Source: Pedobacter sp. PLR
GTDB taxonomy: Bacteria > Bacteroidota > Bacteroidia > Sphingobacteriales > Sphingobacteriaceae
NCBI RefSeq assembly: GCF_026239675.1
Contig: NZ_JAPIVQ010000003.1
Coordinates: 732,570-796,569, forward strand
Direction: 5' to 3'
DNA length: 64,000 bases
Part shown: piece after piece, positions 17,794-27,755 of the stretch
How positions within the stretch are numbered: the first letter of the stretch is position 1
How the letters are laid out: each line of letters begins with the position of its first letter
The notes under the pieces: model-generated
What the model saw: the letters and a program-made list of their open reading frames with translations, nothing else
Told to the model about the DNA's origin: nothing
Databases searched by the model: none
Translations under genes and position numbers: made by a program

Positions 17794-19347
17794 TTACTTG
17801 ACGTCTCCCATTAGTTTTTTCACCAAAGGTGAAAGGATAATCAACAATACTCCTGCGATTAATGCATAAATAGCAAGTTGCTTATAGCCTTCTGTGAAGG
17901 TGATTAATTTTTGAGCTGTCGTATCATTTTCTCCACCTTTAGCCATGTTTGCACCTAGAATACCGGCTACATACTGACCGTAAGCACTGGCAAGGAACCA
18001 CATTCCCATCATCACACCCTGTAACTTAACCGGGGACAATTTGGTCATAATGGATAAGCCGATTGGAGAGAGACAAAGCTCACCAAAGGTAATCACCAGG
18101 TAAGAAAGGGTAAAGGCGTCTAAAGAAGCAATACCTTGCGCGTTGGCAAAGAAACGGGTGCTGTACAGGATAAAGAAACCACCTGCCAGAAAGATAAAGC
18201 CCAATCCGAATTTTACTACGGTATTCGGTTCAATCTTTTTCTTCGCTAATCCAATCCACACCAGACTAAAGATAAAGGCGAAGATGATCACAAAGAAAGA
18301 GTTTGCAGAGTTGTTTACACCGTTTGGATCTAAGGTAATCACACCAAGAAGTTTATCGTCGAGGTTTCGCGCTGCGAAAAGTGCCATAGAGCCACCACTT
18401 TGCTCATAAATTCCCCAGAATACAATAGAGAACAGGATAAAGATGATCGCTGCAATCAGCTTTTTACGCTCTGCCCATCCGTATTTACTCATTTCATAAA
18501 TGATGTAAACCAGTGTAGCAGGGCCGATGATGTACATAAACCAGTCGGTATATTGCGTTTTGGCAACCATGGTCATGATCACAGGAATGATGGCCAATGA
18601 TCCCGCATAAACTGCGTAATCATACCATTTTCTGTTGATGGCTTTTGTTTTTACTACTGCAGGTTCAGCAGGGATTTTTCCATCCAGACTGTCCGGTAAG
18701 ATCACAGTCACCTCTTCGTCTTTAAAAGGCGATAATCCAATTGGACCGAGGCTCTTTTTAGTAAATATGAAGGTTAGTAAACTGATGGTCATTACAATTC
18801 CGGCAAGGCCGAAAGCAAGGTGCCATGAATAGGTTTTTCCAAGGTAAATACAAGCATAACCACCCAATAAACCACCAATGTTAATACCTGCATAGAACAG
18901 GGAGAAACCGGCATCGCGACGGGGGTCATTGCCTTTGTAGAGCGAGCCTACCATGGTAGAAATGTTGGGTTTAAAGAAACCGGTACCTACTACCGTGAAA
19001 CTGATCCCGAGAAAGAAGAACTGATGCGGGTCGTAGGAAAGGATTGCACTTCCGACGATCATGAGGATACCACCCCAAAAGAGGGATTTCCTGAATCCAA
19101 GGATTTTATCCGCAAAGAGCCCTCCGATAAAGGTGAACGCGTATACAAATGCCTGCGTGGCGCCATACTGAAGATTGGCATCGCCATCTTTCATCATTAA
19201 CTGCGTCACCATGAAATAGGTGAGCATTCCCCGCATTCCGTAGAAACAGAAGCGTTCCCACATTTCTGAGAAAAACAGGTACCAAAGTTGTTTAGGGTAC
19301 TTGCCCTTGAAATCCTGAATTTGTTCTAAAGTAAGATTTTCAGCCAT
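17794..19347 (-). CDS. POT/PTR2-family peptide:proton symporter 1
   Basis: A 517-residue inner-membrane major-facilitator protein with about 12-14 hydrophobic segments. The PTR2 signature FFSEMWERFCFYGMRGMLTYF lies near the N-terminus, with the conserved E..ER proton-coupling residues; GTGFFKPNISTMVG and a second signature FSLFYAGINIGG follow. It imports di- and tripeptides driven by protons. It lies directly downstream of a second POT gene in the same direction, with a terminator-like hairpin between them, so the two may be expressed at different levels. Confidence 0.93.
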   Translation of the reverse strand: MAENLTLEQIQDFKGKYPKQLWYLFFSEMWERFCFYGMRGMLTYFMVTQLMMKDGDANLQYGATQAFVYAFTFIGGLFADKILGFRKSLFWGGILMIVGSAILSYDPHQFFFLGISFTVVGTGFFKPNISTMVGSLYKGNDPRRDAGFSLFYAGINIGGLLGGYACIYLGKTYSWHLAFGLAGIVMTISLLTFIFTKKSLGPIGLSPFKDEEVTVILPDSLDGKIPAEPAVVKTKAINRKWYDYAVYAGSLAIIPVIMTMVAKTQYTDWFMYIIGPATLVYIIYEMSKYGWAERKKLIAAIIFILFSIVFWGIYEQSGGSMALFAARNLDDKLLGVITLDPNGVNNSANSFFVIIFAFIFSLVWIGLAKKKIEPNTVVKFGLGFIFLAGGFFILYSTRFFANAQGIASLDAFTLSYLVITFGELCLSPIGLSIMTKLSPVKLQGVMMGMWFLASAYGQYVAGILGANMAKGGENDTTAQKLITFTEGYKQLAIYALIAGVLLIILSPLVKKLMGDVK

Positions 19348-19378
19348 ATCTTAATTGTAATTGATCTGTTAGTAAAAA

Positions 19379-19404
19379 AAGCCTTTGGAGAGTTCCAAAG
19401 GCTT
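19379..19404 (-). terminator. Intrinsic terminator between the two POT genes
   Basis: An 11-bp stem (19379-19389 with 19394-19404) with a 4-nt loop, followed on the minus strand by a run of seven Ts. It lies after POT gene 2 and before POT gene 1, so it would limit read-through. Confidence 0.8.
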
Positions 19405-19412
19405 GATTTTAA

Positions 19413-21182
19413 TTATTTTACACCGTGCATTAAGCGTTTTAATACCGGAGTCAGCGCCATGATAATCAAACCTAATCCGATAGGGATAAAGGTGAAAATC
19501 AGGAAGAAAGTAGTCATAGAGTATTTTGAAGTGATCTCATCGATCATACCACCCATTGTGCCGGCAATTTTATTACCGATGGCAATGGCCAGATACCAGA
19601 TACCAAACATAATGGCGATCATTCTGCCTGGAACCAGTTTACTTACATAAGATAAACCTACCGGAGAGATGAACAACTCACCCATGGTATGGAAGAAGTA
19701 AGCCAATACCAACCAGATCATACTTACTGAAGCTACAGCAGCACCCTGAGGAATCGTGCTTGCACCATAAGCAAGCGCAGCGAAACCAATACCTAAAAGA
19801 ATCATTCCGAAGCCATTTTTAAACGTTGCTGATGGATTGTATTTACTTTCCCAAAGTTTAGATACGATTGGCGCACAGCTGATAATAAATAGCGAGTTCA
19901 GGATACCGAACCAGGTGGCCGGAACTTCTGATTTCACTTCAGCATATTGGTTTTTAAGCATGTAGATTACAATCACCCAAATGATGACGAAACCTGAAGC
20001 TAAAATGATGTTACCGATCGAGTATTTACCGAAAGTTTTAGAGAACAACTTTAACAATACATAAGAGATGATCATTAAAGGAATAACGGTAATCAAGGTA
20101 TTTACAATGTTAAAAATAACCTTGGAATCACCAGTTAAAAGTCGTTGGGTATAGTCTTTTGCAAAGATCGTCATCGAACCACCTGCCTGTTCAAAAGATG
20201 CCCAGAAGAAAATGGTAATGAAGGCCAGGATAATAACGGCAATCATTTTATCGCGTAATACCGGAGTATACTGACTGATCCTTTTCACTAAGATGAATAA
20301 GAAAAGTACCAGCGCTGTGATGATCATGAAGTTACTACCGTCCATGCTTCCAACCTTAAATGCGAACAAGTTCATGCTCGTGATTTTGGAAACCGGATCA
20401 TTGATGATCCAGGATAAACCGATCGCTGCAATCAGACCAATCAATAGCAGATCGAATTTTGAGAAAGGATTTCGGGTAGATTCTTCCAGGTTATCAGAAG
20501 CTTCTTCTACTTCGTTTTTAACTGGTTTTAAACCAATATTTCCGAAAATACCTTGAGTGAAGTAGAACTGAAGCATACCAATAAACATAAAGATACCGGC
20601 TAAACCGAATCCGTAAGCCCATCCCCAGTCTTTACTTTCTCCGATGTATCCACACAATAGCATCCCTAAAAATGCACCTGCATTTACGCCCATGTAGAAA
20701 ATGGTATAGGCACCATCTTTTTTCTCCGGGTGTTTTTTATACATCTGTGCGATGATGGAAGTCATGTTTGGTTTGAAGAAACCGTTTCCTACTACCAATA
20801 GGCATAGGCCTAAGTACATAAAGAAATGATCGATTTCGATAGCCATTGATAAATGCCCTAAGGTCATTAATACAGCTCCTACAATAACTGCCCAGCGGTA
20901 TCCGATGATCCTGTCGGCAATGTAACCTCCTAAAATAGGGGTTAAGTAAGCCAAACCTGTATAAGAACCATAAATCGCTAATGCGTGAGCTCTAGGCCAT
21001 CCCCATCCCGGATTGTCGCCGATGATGGAAGAAGTTAGAAAAAGCACAAGTAATGCGCGCATCCCATAGTAGGAGAATCTTTCCCACATCTCCGTAAAGA
21101 ATAGAACAAACAGTCCGGCCGGATGTCCTAGTACCTTACTCTCAAAAAAGTTATTTGGAGTGTCCAAATTTTGTGCATTCAT
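19413..21182 (-). CDS. POT/PTR2-family peptide:proton symporter 2
   Basis: A 589-residue paralogue of the downstream transporter. It has FFTEMWERFSYYGMRALLVLF near residue 30, GNGFFKPNMTSIIAQMY, and YTIFYMGVNAGAFLGMLLCGY, the two PTR2 signatures with E..ER intact. It is about 70 residues longer than its neighbour, mostly in the central cytoplasmic linker (charged segment near residues 215-235) and extra hydrophobic segments. Its predicted role is proton-driven uptake of small peptides at the inner membrane. Confidence 0.93.
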   Translation of the reverse strand: MNAQNLDTPNNFFESKVLGHPAGLFVLFFTEMWERFSYYGMRALLVLFLTSSIIGDNPGWGWPRAHALAIYGSYTGLAYLTPILGGYIADRIIGYRWAVIVGAVLMTLGHLSMAIEIDHFFMYLGLCLLVVGNGFFKPNMTSIIAQMYKKHPEKKDGAYTIFYMGVNAGAFLGMLLCGYIGESKDWGWAYGFGLAGIFMFIGMLQFYFTQGIFGNIGLKPVKNEVEEASDNLEESTRNPFSKFDLLLIGLIAAIGLSWIINDPVSKITSMNLFAFKVGSMDGSNFMIITALVLFLFILVKRISQYTPVLRDKMIAVIILAFITIFFWASFEQAGGSMTIFAKDYTQRLLTGDSKVIFNIVNTLITVIPLMIISYVLLKLFSKTFGKYSIGNIILASGFVIIWVIVIYMLKNQYAEVKSEVPATWFGILNSLFIISCAPIVSKLWESKYNPSATFKNGFGMILLGIGFAALAYGASTIPQGAAVASVSMIWLVLAYFFHTMGELFISPVGLSYVSKLVPGRMIAIMFGIWYLAIAIGNKIAGTMGGMIDEITSKYSMTTFFLIFTFIPIGLGLIIMALTPVLKRLMHGVK

Positions 21183-21364
21183 GTGTTAGTTTTTTTGTGT
21201 AATAATTTATTGAAAGGTTCAGTTAGTTCTTATAAATAAATAATGAAGAGGCGCGTGTTTTGGTAGGGTTTTTGTATAATGTTAAAATAAACCATCGCGC
21301 AAGATAGGCACCCAGAGTCAAACTCACAAATTTTTAAAGTAGTTTAAAGCGGTATAATCATCCT

Positions 21365-22285
21365 TTAAAGCTTCTTGATTGCCTGAATTTTTTTGTCTTT
21401 AGGGTCGATGTAGAGCTCGTCCATTTCATTGGGATCGTTCTTTAGTTCCACATTCTCAACGAGTTTAAGTTTGCCGCCAGCCACTTTATACGCATCAAAA
21501 CTTAGGTCAGAAGCATAATATTCAAAATTTCCTGTCATTTCTTCGTTAAAGGGAGCGAGGTGATCAAAAACGATCATGTTTACCTCTTTGTCCATCGTAA
21601 GCGTCATTGAGTTGAGCTTATTGTACTCGAAGATGATGCGGTTGTTTCCCGGGTTTTTAGGCTGTACGAAGATGGCTTTTCCGAAGCTGGGTTCGCCATT
21701 TTCAAAGGACAATATTTCGATTACTTTTTTAGACGTTTTGCTGTTGTTTCCTTTCCATCCGAGTAAGGCGTAACAAGGCGATTTTCCATTGCTGCTGACC
21801 GGAACGATCTGATAGTAGTAAGCACCATACCAGTTTTTATTGCTGGTAATGACATTTGGATCTTTCAACTGCTCTGTCGCGTCAATTAAAGGGAATAGTT
21901 TGAGCTTACCATCTTTACTGGCGATTTGTATCGCGCCGAAATAGCGATAGCTACCATCATCTACGGGAAGGTACCAGGTGAAGAGGCGGAAGGATTTGTC
22001 GGGAGCATTCAGGATGGATACTCTTTTTAAGGAGTCAAAACGATGGTTAAATGAGCCCGGAGTTTTCAGGGCTTCGACCAATGTTTTTATAAAATGTGCA
22101 TTTGCCTCAAAACGGGCCTGATTGTTTTGGGCATTTTCAGCCTGATCGCCAATGCGGATTAAAGAGTCCTGATACCTGGCCATTGCCGGGATATTGGTTA
22201 GTGGAAAAGTATGCTGCGCATGGACTATCGTCATCGCGCAGCATAATATCATGACCAACAGGATTGGTTTTGAAACTTTGAACAT
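21365..22285 (-). CDS. Secreted hypothetical protein next to thiolase
   Basis: A 306-residue protein with a signal peptide (MFKVSKPILLVMILCCAMTIVHAQ). The mature part has alternating beta-rich segments (FRLFTWYLPVDDGSYRYFGAIQ, PCYALLGWKGNNSKT, KIIEILSFENGEPSFGKAIF) and many aromatic residues. I do not recognise a characterised family; similar-looking periplasmic proteins of unknown function are common in Bacteroidota. Its ATG directly follows the thiolase stop codon, so the two are co-transcribed, although one product is exported and the other cytosolic. Confidence 0.7.
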   Translation of the reverse strand: MFKVSKPILLVMILCCAMTIVHAQHTFPLTNIPAMARYQDSLIRIGDQAENAQNNQARFEANAHFIKTLVEALKTPGSFNHRFDSLKRVSILNAPDKSFRLFTWYLPVDDGSYRYFGAIQIASKDGKLKLFPLIDATEQLKDPNVITSNKNWYGAYYYQIVPVSSNGKSPCYALLGWKGNNSKTSKKVIEILSFENGEPSFGKAIFVQPKNPGNNRIIFEYNKLNSMTLTMDKEVNMIVFDHLAPFNEEMTGNFEYYASDLSFDAYKVAGGKLKLVENVELKNDPNEMDELYIDPKDKKIQAIKKL

Positions 22286-23464
22286 TTAAACTAACTTTTC
22301 AATAACTATTGCGCTGGCACCGCCACCGCCATTACAAATTCCTGCAACACCGATAGTTCCGTTGTTTTGGGCTAATACGGTTAATAAGGTAACTACGATT
22401 CTCGCACCTGAAGCACCAAGTGGATGCCCGATTGCTACTGCACCACCATTTACGTTTACTTTTTCTGCATCTAATTCCAGTAACTTGTTATTCGCTAATG
22501 AAACGACAGAGAATGCTTCGTTGATTTCAAAATAATCTACATCGCTGATATTTTTACCAGCTTTTTTCAAGGCTAAAGGGATTGCTTTTGCCGGCGCTGT
22601 GGTAAACCATTCCGGTGCCTGTTGTGCATCGGCATAGGCAAGGATCTTTGCCAATGGCTTTAATCCAAGTTCTTTTGCTTTTTCGGCGCTCATCAGTACC
22701 AATGCGGCAGCACCATCATTTAAGGTAGAAGCATTGGCTGCGGTTACCGTTCCATCTTTCTTGAATACTGGTTTTAAACCCGTGATTTTATCGAATTTAA
22801 CAGCGAATGGTTCTTCATCTTTCGATATCAGTGTTACTTCGCCTTTGCGGTCTTTTACAGGTACAGGGACAATTTCTGAATCGAACCTGCCTTCATTTTG
22901 CGCGGCCTGGGCTTTTTGATAAGAACCGATGGCAAAAGCATCCTGATCTTCACGGCTAATCTCACATTCTGCTGCGCACAATTCTGCGGCAGAACCCATG
23001 TGGTAATCATTATATACATCCCAGAGACCGTCTTTTACCAATCCGTCAGTCAGCTGACCATGGCCTAAACGGTATCCGTTTCTTGCTTTATCTAAATAAT
23101 AGGGCACATTGCTCATGCTTTCCATACCACCGGCAACGATAATGTCGTTTTCGCCAAGGGCGATGCTTTGTGCAGCCAGCATGATGGCTTTGGTTCCTGA
23201 AGCACATACTTTATTGATGGTGGTAGCAGGGAGGTCGGGTAAGCCGGCAAGCTTTGCAGCTTGTGTGGCTGGTGCCTGGCCAATATTTGCGGACAATACA
23301 TTGCCCATATACACTTCCTGAACGTCAGCAAGGCTGATGCCTGCTTTTTCTACAGCAGCCTTAATGGCTATGCCTCCCAGTTGGGGAGCTGAAAAACCTG
23401 ATAGTGAACCACCAAAACTTCCTATCGGGGTTCTAACTGCAGATACTATAACTACTTCTCTCAT
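22286..23464 (-). CDS. Acetyl-CoA C-acyltransferase (thiolase)
   Basis: A 392-residue thiolase of standard length. The acyl-accepting Cys is at residue 87 in [10 protein letters not shown]. The C-terminal catalytic blocks [26 protein letters not shown] and CNGGGGASA are intact. It condenses or cleaves acetoacetyl-CoA and longer 3-ketoacyl-CoAs, and could work with the CoA-transferase at 2644-4022, though the genes are 18 kb apart. The length and motifs fit the biosynthetic or degradative acetyl-CoA acetyltransferase class. Confidence 0.95.
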   Translation of the reverse strand: MREVVIVSAVRTPIGSFGGSLSGFSAPQLGGIAIKAAVEKAGISLADVQEVYMGNVLSANIGQAPATQAAKLAGLPDLPATTINKVCASGTKAIMLAAQSIALGENDIIVAGGMESMSNVPYYLDKARNGYRLGHGQLTDGLVKDGLWDVYNDYHMGSAAELCAAECEISREDQDAFAIGSYQKAQAAQNEGRFDSEIVPVPVKDRKGEVTLISKDEEPFAVKFDKITGLKPVFKKDGTVTAANASTLNDGAAALVLMSAEKAKELGLKPLAKILAYADAQQAPEWFTTAPAKAIPLALKKAGKNISDVDYFEINEAFSVVSLANNKLLELDAEKVNVNGGAVAIGHPLGASGARIVVTLLTVLAQNNGTIGVAGICNGGGGASAIVIEKLV

Positions 23465-23537
23465 TGATGTCTTTTAATTTTTGGTTAGAAGCAAAGTTAA
23501 GTAATTAGTCGTATCTGCTGGTTAAAGTCCATCGTTT

Positions 23538-23723
23538 TTAACGAGGTTCATCTGTATCATTTTTGTTTATCCGTCGTTTTCTTTTCGATTTCACAGCTTC
23601 ATTCAACAGGTATTCTATCTGCCCGTTGATGCTCCTGAACTCATCCGTTGCCCAGTTCTCAATCTCTTTGAGCAGGGCAGGGTTGATCCGCAGGACAAAA
23701 GCTTTTTTATCTTTCTCAGACAT
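23538..23723 (-). CDS. Small ribbon-helix-helix (Arc-like) protein
   Basis: A 61-residue basic protein. KKAFVLRINPALLKEIENWA gives a strand-then-helix pattern and RSINGQIEYLLNEAVK a second helix, as in Arc/MetJ-type ribbon-helix-helix proteins; a Lys/Arg tail follows. It lies 13 bp downstream of the SPFH gene on the same strand. Pairing of such a protein with an SPFH protein suggests either autoregulation or a non-regulatory partner role. DNA binding is inferred from the fold. Confidence 0.78.
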   Translation of the reverse strand: MSEKDKKAFVLRINPALLKEIENWATDEFRSINGQIEYLLNEAVKSKRKRRINKNDTDEPR

Positions 23724-23736
23724 GTTCTTATGCGTG

Positions 23737-24594
23737 TTAATTATATAATGTGCCGGTATTTACGACTGGCTGTACATTTCTGTCGCCACAAAGGACTACT
23801 AGCAGGTTGCTCACCATCGATGCTTTGCGCTCCTCATCCAGCTCTACGATGTTTTTCTCAGAAAGTTGTTCTAAGGCCATTTCTACCATACTTACCGCAC
23901 CTTTTACGATTAGTTTTCTTGCTGCAATTATCGCGGTCGCCTGCTGACGTTGTAACATGGCGCTGGCAATTTCCTGTGCATAGGCAAGGTGGGAGATTCT
24001 GGCTTCAATCACTTCGATACCTGCTCTCGACAAGCGTTCACTCAATTCTGCTTCTAAGAGGGAGCTTACTTTTTCCGCGCCATCTTTTAGGGTAATCGTT
24101 GCTTCTTCGTCCTCAAAATTATCATAAGGGAAGATGTTTGCCAGGTGTCTCACTGCCGCTTCACTTTGAATGGCTACATATTGGTTGTAATCTTCTACAG
24201 CAAACATCGCTTTTGCAGTTTCCTGGATTTGCCACACCACTACCGCCGCAATTTCAATCGGATTGCCCAGCTTGTCATTTACTTTGATCTGATGGCCGTT
24301 CAGGTTTCTCGCTTTTAAGGAAACTTTCTTTTTAACGGTTAATGGGTTTACCCAGAAAAATCCGTCGGTCTTTACGGTGCCTACATATTTCCCGAAAAGG
24401 GTCAGTACTTTCGACTCGTTAGGATTGTTGATGATGAGTCCTGGTAAAACCAGAATGAAGTTTAGGCCAAGAGCGATAGCGCCAATTGCATACTGTTCAA
24501 TGGCTAATGCATAGATTCCGCCGCCTAACAGCGCCAGGAATAATACAAATGTAAGATAGCCTGATGGGGGATTAATGATTTTTTCCTGATACAT
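23737..24594 (-). CDS. SPFH/band 7 membrane-anchored protein
   Basis: A 285-residue protein. Two hydrophobic helices (residues about 12-30 and 34-54) anchor it, and an SPFH domain follows ([55 protein letters not shown]). A C-terminal helical region includes [29 protein letters not shown], the usual stomatin/flotillin coiled-coil segment. Such proteins form membrane scaffolds; no protease partner is adjacent. It is followed 13 bp later by the ribbon-helix-helix gene. Confidence 0.88.
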   Translation of the reverse strand: MYQEKIINPPSGYLTFVLFLALLGGGIYALAIEQYAIGAIALGLNFILVLPGLIINNPNESKVLTLFGKYVGTVKTDGFFWVNPLTVKKKVSLKARNLNGHQIKVNDKLGNPIEIAAVVVWQIQETAKAMFAVEDYNQYVAIQSEAAVRHLANIFPYDNFEDEEATITLKDGAEKVSSLLEAELSERLSRAGIEVIEARISHLAYAQEIASAMLQRQQATAIIAARKLIVKGAVSMVEMALEQLSEKNIVELDEERKASMVSNLLVVLCGDRNVQPVVNTGTLYN

Positions 24595-24727
24595 AATGAT
24601 ATTGATTTGATATCATAAAGTAACGAATGATATTCCTTATTTGCAAGGTTATTATTTGTAAATCCCATCCTTTCGCAGGATTAGCTTTCTCAAAAGCCGA
24701 TATGAGGAAAAATTGTATTATTTTTGA

Positions 24728-26827
24728 ATGAAATCAATTTATACCATTTTGGCAAAAATCAAAAAGAATTCCCACAGAGTGCTTTACCGTAAGTATTCAT
24801 CAAATATCAAATATGTGATGATGGTGCTGTCCGTATTGATCATAACGGTGTTTTTACCTAAACAACCCAGGTTCAGATATGAGTTTGAAAAGGGGGAGAT
24901 ATGGAAAAATAAGGACCTGGTTTCTCCATTCAGCTTTGCGATCTTAAAAACGACACCTCAGGTGGCGACAGATAAGAAAGATGCTTTAAGTAATGTATTG
25001 CCCATCTACAAGATGAATACAGAACTGATTAACAATGTGGAAGAAGCTTATTCCAATGAGTTTGATGTGAAATGGAAGACCAATGCCTTTCCGGAAGAAG
25101 AAAAGGCAGCTTATAAAGCGGCTTCTATTAAACTTCTGGAGACGATCTACAACAGGGGCATCATCGCCATGAATGTTAAACACCAAAAAGGGAATAAATA
25201 CTACGATTTTGCGCTGATCAATAATAACGTGAGTAAAAATTTAAGTACGCAGGATGTTTTTACCGTACCCTCCGCCCTGGAATACTTTGAAAAAAACTTT
25301 ACTTCAGTGAACATGAAGGTTAAAGAGATGATTGTCGGGCTCGTGGAAGATCATTTGCAACCCAACATCCTTTTTGATGAGAAACTAACCACTATTGTAC
25401 AGGAGAATACGGTCAACAGCCTTTCTACTACCCGTGGGATGGTACAGAAAGGAGAACTGATCATCGCAAAAGACAATGTGGTAGATGATGAAATCTATCA
25501 AAAGCTACTCTCTTTTAAGGAGGCTTATGAAGCGCAAACGAAAACTATTGGGGATAGTAAACTGGTTTACTTCGGACAAATACTCCTGGTAGGCTTTATT
25601 GTCAGTCTGCTGATGTTCTTTTTGAAGTTGTTCAGAAAGGATATTTTTGCTGATAACCGTCAGTTGTCTTTATTGCTGCTGGTGATTACCACCATGCTGC
25701 TCTGTTTAACCTGGGCCATTAAATTGAATCTGCCGAGTATTTATTATATTCCCTTCTGTATTGTTCCGATCATCATCCGGATTTTGTTTGATACCCGTTT
25801 GGCACTGTATCTCCATTTGCTGGTGATCCTGATTGCGGGTTTCTTTGTGCCGAATAGTTTTGAATTTGTCTTTTATCAGATTACCTCAGGAATGGTGGCG
25901 ATATATAGTATCAGAAACCTGATCAAGAGAGAACAGCTGTTGTTGTCGGCTTTGTTTATCCTGTCGGCTTACTTTGTGTCCTTCCTTGGTATTGGCTTAT
26001 TAAGAGAAGGGTCTTTCAGCGAGATTGAATGGCTCAACTTTGTGCCCTTCATTATTAGTGTGCTCTTATCCCTGCTGGCTTACCCGCTGATCTATGCTTT
26101 TGAACGAATGTTTGGCATCACCTCAGATGTGGCGCTGATTGAACTCACCAATACGAATAATAAATTACTGAGAGAGCTGGCCTTTAAAGCGCCAGGCACT
26201 TTCCAGCATTCTTTGCAGGTGGCTAACCTCGCGGAAGCTGCGATCTTTAAAATCGGCGGAAATTCCCTGTTGGTAAGGGCCGGTGCCTTGTACCATGATA
26301 TCGGTAAGATTGAAAACCCGCAATACTTTATAGAGAATCAAAATACGGCACTCAGTCCGCATGATAAGCTGCCTTATGAGCAAAGTGCTCAGATCATCAT
26401 TAAACATGTTCACAAGGGTATCGAAATTACCCGCAGACATCAATTACCGGAAAGTGTGATCGATTTTATCAGAACGCACCATGGAAATACAAGAGTAGAT
26501 TATTTTTATCAGTCCTTTTTGAAGAACTCTCCGGAGAAATTTGTGGACGAAAACATTTTCCGTTACCCTGGACCTATCCCTTTTTCTAAGGAAACCGGGG
26601 TGTTAATGCTCGCAGATTCGGTGGAAGCAGCCTCAAGAAGCCTTAAAAATCCGGACGCGCAAAGTATAAATGACCTGGTCGAAAGGATCATTAACTATAA
26701 ATTAGAACAAAATCAGTTAGATAATTGCGATATTACTTTAAAAGATTTAGAAACTATAAAGTTGATATTCAAGACAATGCTGATGAGCATCTATCACGTG
26801 CGTATAGATTACCTACAAAATGTTTAA
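24728..26827 (+). CDS. 7TM-HD family phosphodiesterase (PgpH-like)
   Basis: A 699-residue membrane protein: one N-terminal helix (about residues 30-45), an extracytoplasmic 7TMR-HDED-like domain to about residue 275, roughly seven membrane segments (about 285-465), and a cytoplasmic HD domain. The HD motif is intact in LYHDIGKIENPQYF (His523-Asp524), with HSLQVANLAEAA before it and RTHHGNTRVDYFY after it. Characterised relatives such as PgpH hydrolyse cyclic di-AMP, so a cyclic-nucleotide role is likely but inferred. Confidence 0.88.
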   Translation: MKSIYTILAKIKKNSHRVLYRKYSSNIKYVMMVLSVLIITVFLPKQPRFRYEFEKGEIWKNKDLVSPFSFAILKTTPQVATDKKDALSNVLPIYKMNTELINNVEEAYSNEFDVKWKTNAFPEEEKAAYKAASIKLLETIYNRGIIAMNVKHQKGNKYYDFALINNNVSKNLSTQDVFTVPSALEYFEKNFTSVNMKVKEMIVGLVEDHLQPNILFDEKLTTIVQENTVNSLSTTRGMVQKGELIIAKDNVVDDEIYQKLLSFKEAYEAQTKTIGDSKLVYFGQILLVGFIVSLLMFFLKLFRKDIFADNRQLSLLLLVITTMLLCLTWAIKLNLPSIYYIPFCIVPIIIRILFDTRLALYLHLLVILIAGFFVPNSFEFVFYQITSGMVAIYSIRNLIKREQLLLSALFILSAYFVSFLGIGLLREGSFSEIEWLNFVPFIISVLLSLLAYPLIYAFERMFGITSDVALIELTNTNNKLLRELAFKAPGTFQHSLQVANLAEAAIFKIGGNSLLVRAGALYHDIGKIENPQYFIENQNTALSPHDKLPYEQSAQIIIKHVHKGIEITRRHQLPESVIDFIRTHHGNTRVDYFYQSFLKNSPEKFVDENIFRYPGPIPFSKETGVLMLADSVEAASRSLKNPDAQSINDLVERIINYKLEQNQLDNCDITLKDLETIKLIFKTMLMSIYHVRIDYLQNV

Positions 26828-26834
26828 ATTTATT

Positions 26835-26864
26835 TTGGAACTATCAATCATCTTCCTATATTTG
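26835..26864 (+). promoter_or_regulatory. Bacteroidota-type promoter for the tRNA cluster
   Basis: TTG (26835-26837), exactly 19 bp, then TATATTTG (26857-26864) fits the Bacteroidota -33/-7 consensus TTG-N19-TANNTTTG. It lies just past the phosphodiesterase stop codon. A transcript start near 26870 would leave a leader of about 60 nt before tRNA-Ser. Confidence 0.85.
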
Positions 26865-26928
26865 CAATCCCGAAAAACAGCAACGGTTTTTGTTTAAAGC
26901 GGGATAGTTAATTGAAAGTATTGAAATT

Positions 26929-27016
<88 letters not shown>

Positions 27017-27104
27017 ATAATATAGAGAAACGAAAAGTTTGGTTTAACCAAAACGATTAGTGACTTTAAAGCCCCTCGAAAAGGGGAGAAAGAAGATACC
27101 AGTT

Positions 27105-27178
27105 CGGGGTGTAGCGTAGCCCGGTATCGCGCCTGCTTTGGGAGCAGGAGGTCGTAGGTTCGAATCCTGCCACCCCGA
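27105..27178 (+). tRNA. tRNA-Pro (anticodon TGG), copy 1
   Basis: 74 nt. The acceptor CGGGGTG pairs with CACCCCG, with the C1-G72 pair typical of bacterial tRNA-Pro. Anticodon arm CCTGC-TTTGGGA-GCAGG, T-arm GGTTCGAATCC. The tenmer GATACCAGTT precedes the gene and recurs before both other copies. Confidence 0.96.
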
Positions 27179-27236
27179 CAAAAATTACCTGGAAAGGTCG
27201 TTTAGTATTGACAAGAAAAAAAAGAAGATACCAGTT

Positions 27237-27310
27237 CGGGGTGTAGCGTAGCCCGGTATCGCGCCTGCTTTGGGAGCAGGAGGTCGTAGGTTCGAATCCT
27301 GCCACCCCGA
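27237..27310 (+). tRNA. tRNA-Pro (anticodon TGG), copy 2
   Basis: Identical in sequence to copy 1 over the tRNA and preceded by AGAAGATACCAGTT as in copy 1. The spacer from copy 1 is 58 bp of unrelated sequence. Confidence 0.96.
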
Positions 27311-27370
27311 CACAAACTATTCGGAAGAGTAGTTTTATTTATAATGACCAGTAAAAGATTGATACCAGTT

Positions 27371-27444
27371 CGGGGTGTAGCGTAGCCCGGTATCGCGCCT
27401 GCTTTGGGAGCAGGAGGTCGTAGGTTCGAATCCTGCCACCCCGA
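27371..27444 (+). tRNA. tRNA-Pro (anticodon TGG), copy 3
   Basis: Third identical copy, 60 bp after copy 2, again preceded by GATACCAGTT. It is followed by the cluster terminator at 27468-27498. Confidence 0.96.
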
Positions 27445-27467
27445 CACATAGATGTAATGTCTATCAA

Positions 27468-27498
27468 AAACCCTCTAAATATCAAATTTAGGGGGTTT
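27468..27498 (+). terminator. Terminator of the tRNA cluster
   Basis: A 13-bp stem AAACCCTCTAAAT (27468-27480) with ATTTAGGGGGTTT (27486-27498), one G-T pair, a 5-nt loop and a T-rich tail. The rest of 27499-27755 holds no gene that I can support. Confidence 0.85.
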
Positions 27499-27755
27499 CT
27501 TCGTTTTAATCATATCAAGTGTAAACAAAGAATAGCATAATTGTTTCTGATTTAAAATCTAAATAGCTGAAAGGGGTTAGTGATTTTGGAAGATGCAATA
27601 GAACTTTCCAGTTATCACGTCCCCGGATCCGGAAAACCGAACGTCTAAATATGATGGAATTCCTCTTAAATGAAAATTGTATATAATTGATTAAATTACA
27701 CCGGCAGCTCAAATTTTCAATAAGCTACATACACTATAGTTTTTTTAGTAAAATT

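Noticed and set aside
27066..27447. Minus-strand reading frames with repeated Pro/Thr/Ser-rich peptides
   Set aside because: They are reverse translations of the three tRNA-Pro genes and have no independent support.
27623..27632. CCGGATCCGG palindrome after the tRNA cluster
   Set aside because: Only 10 bp, not near a promoter or gene start; probably chance.
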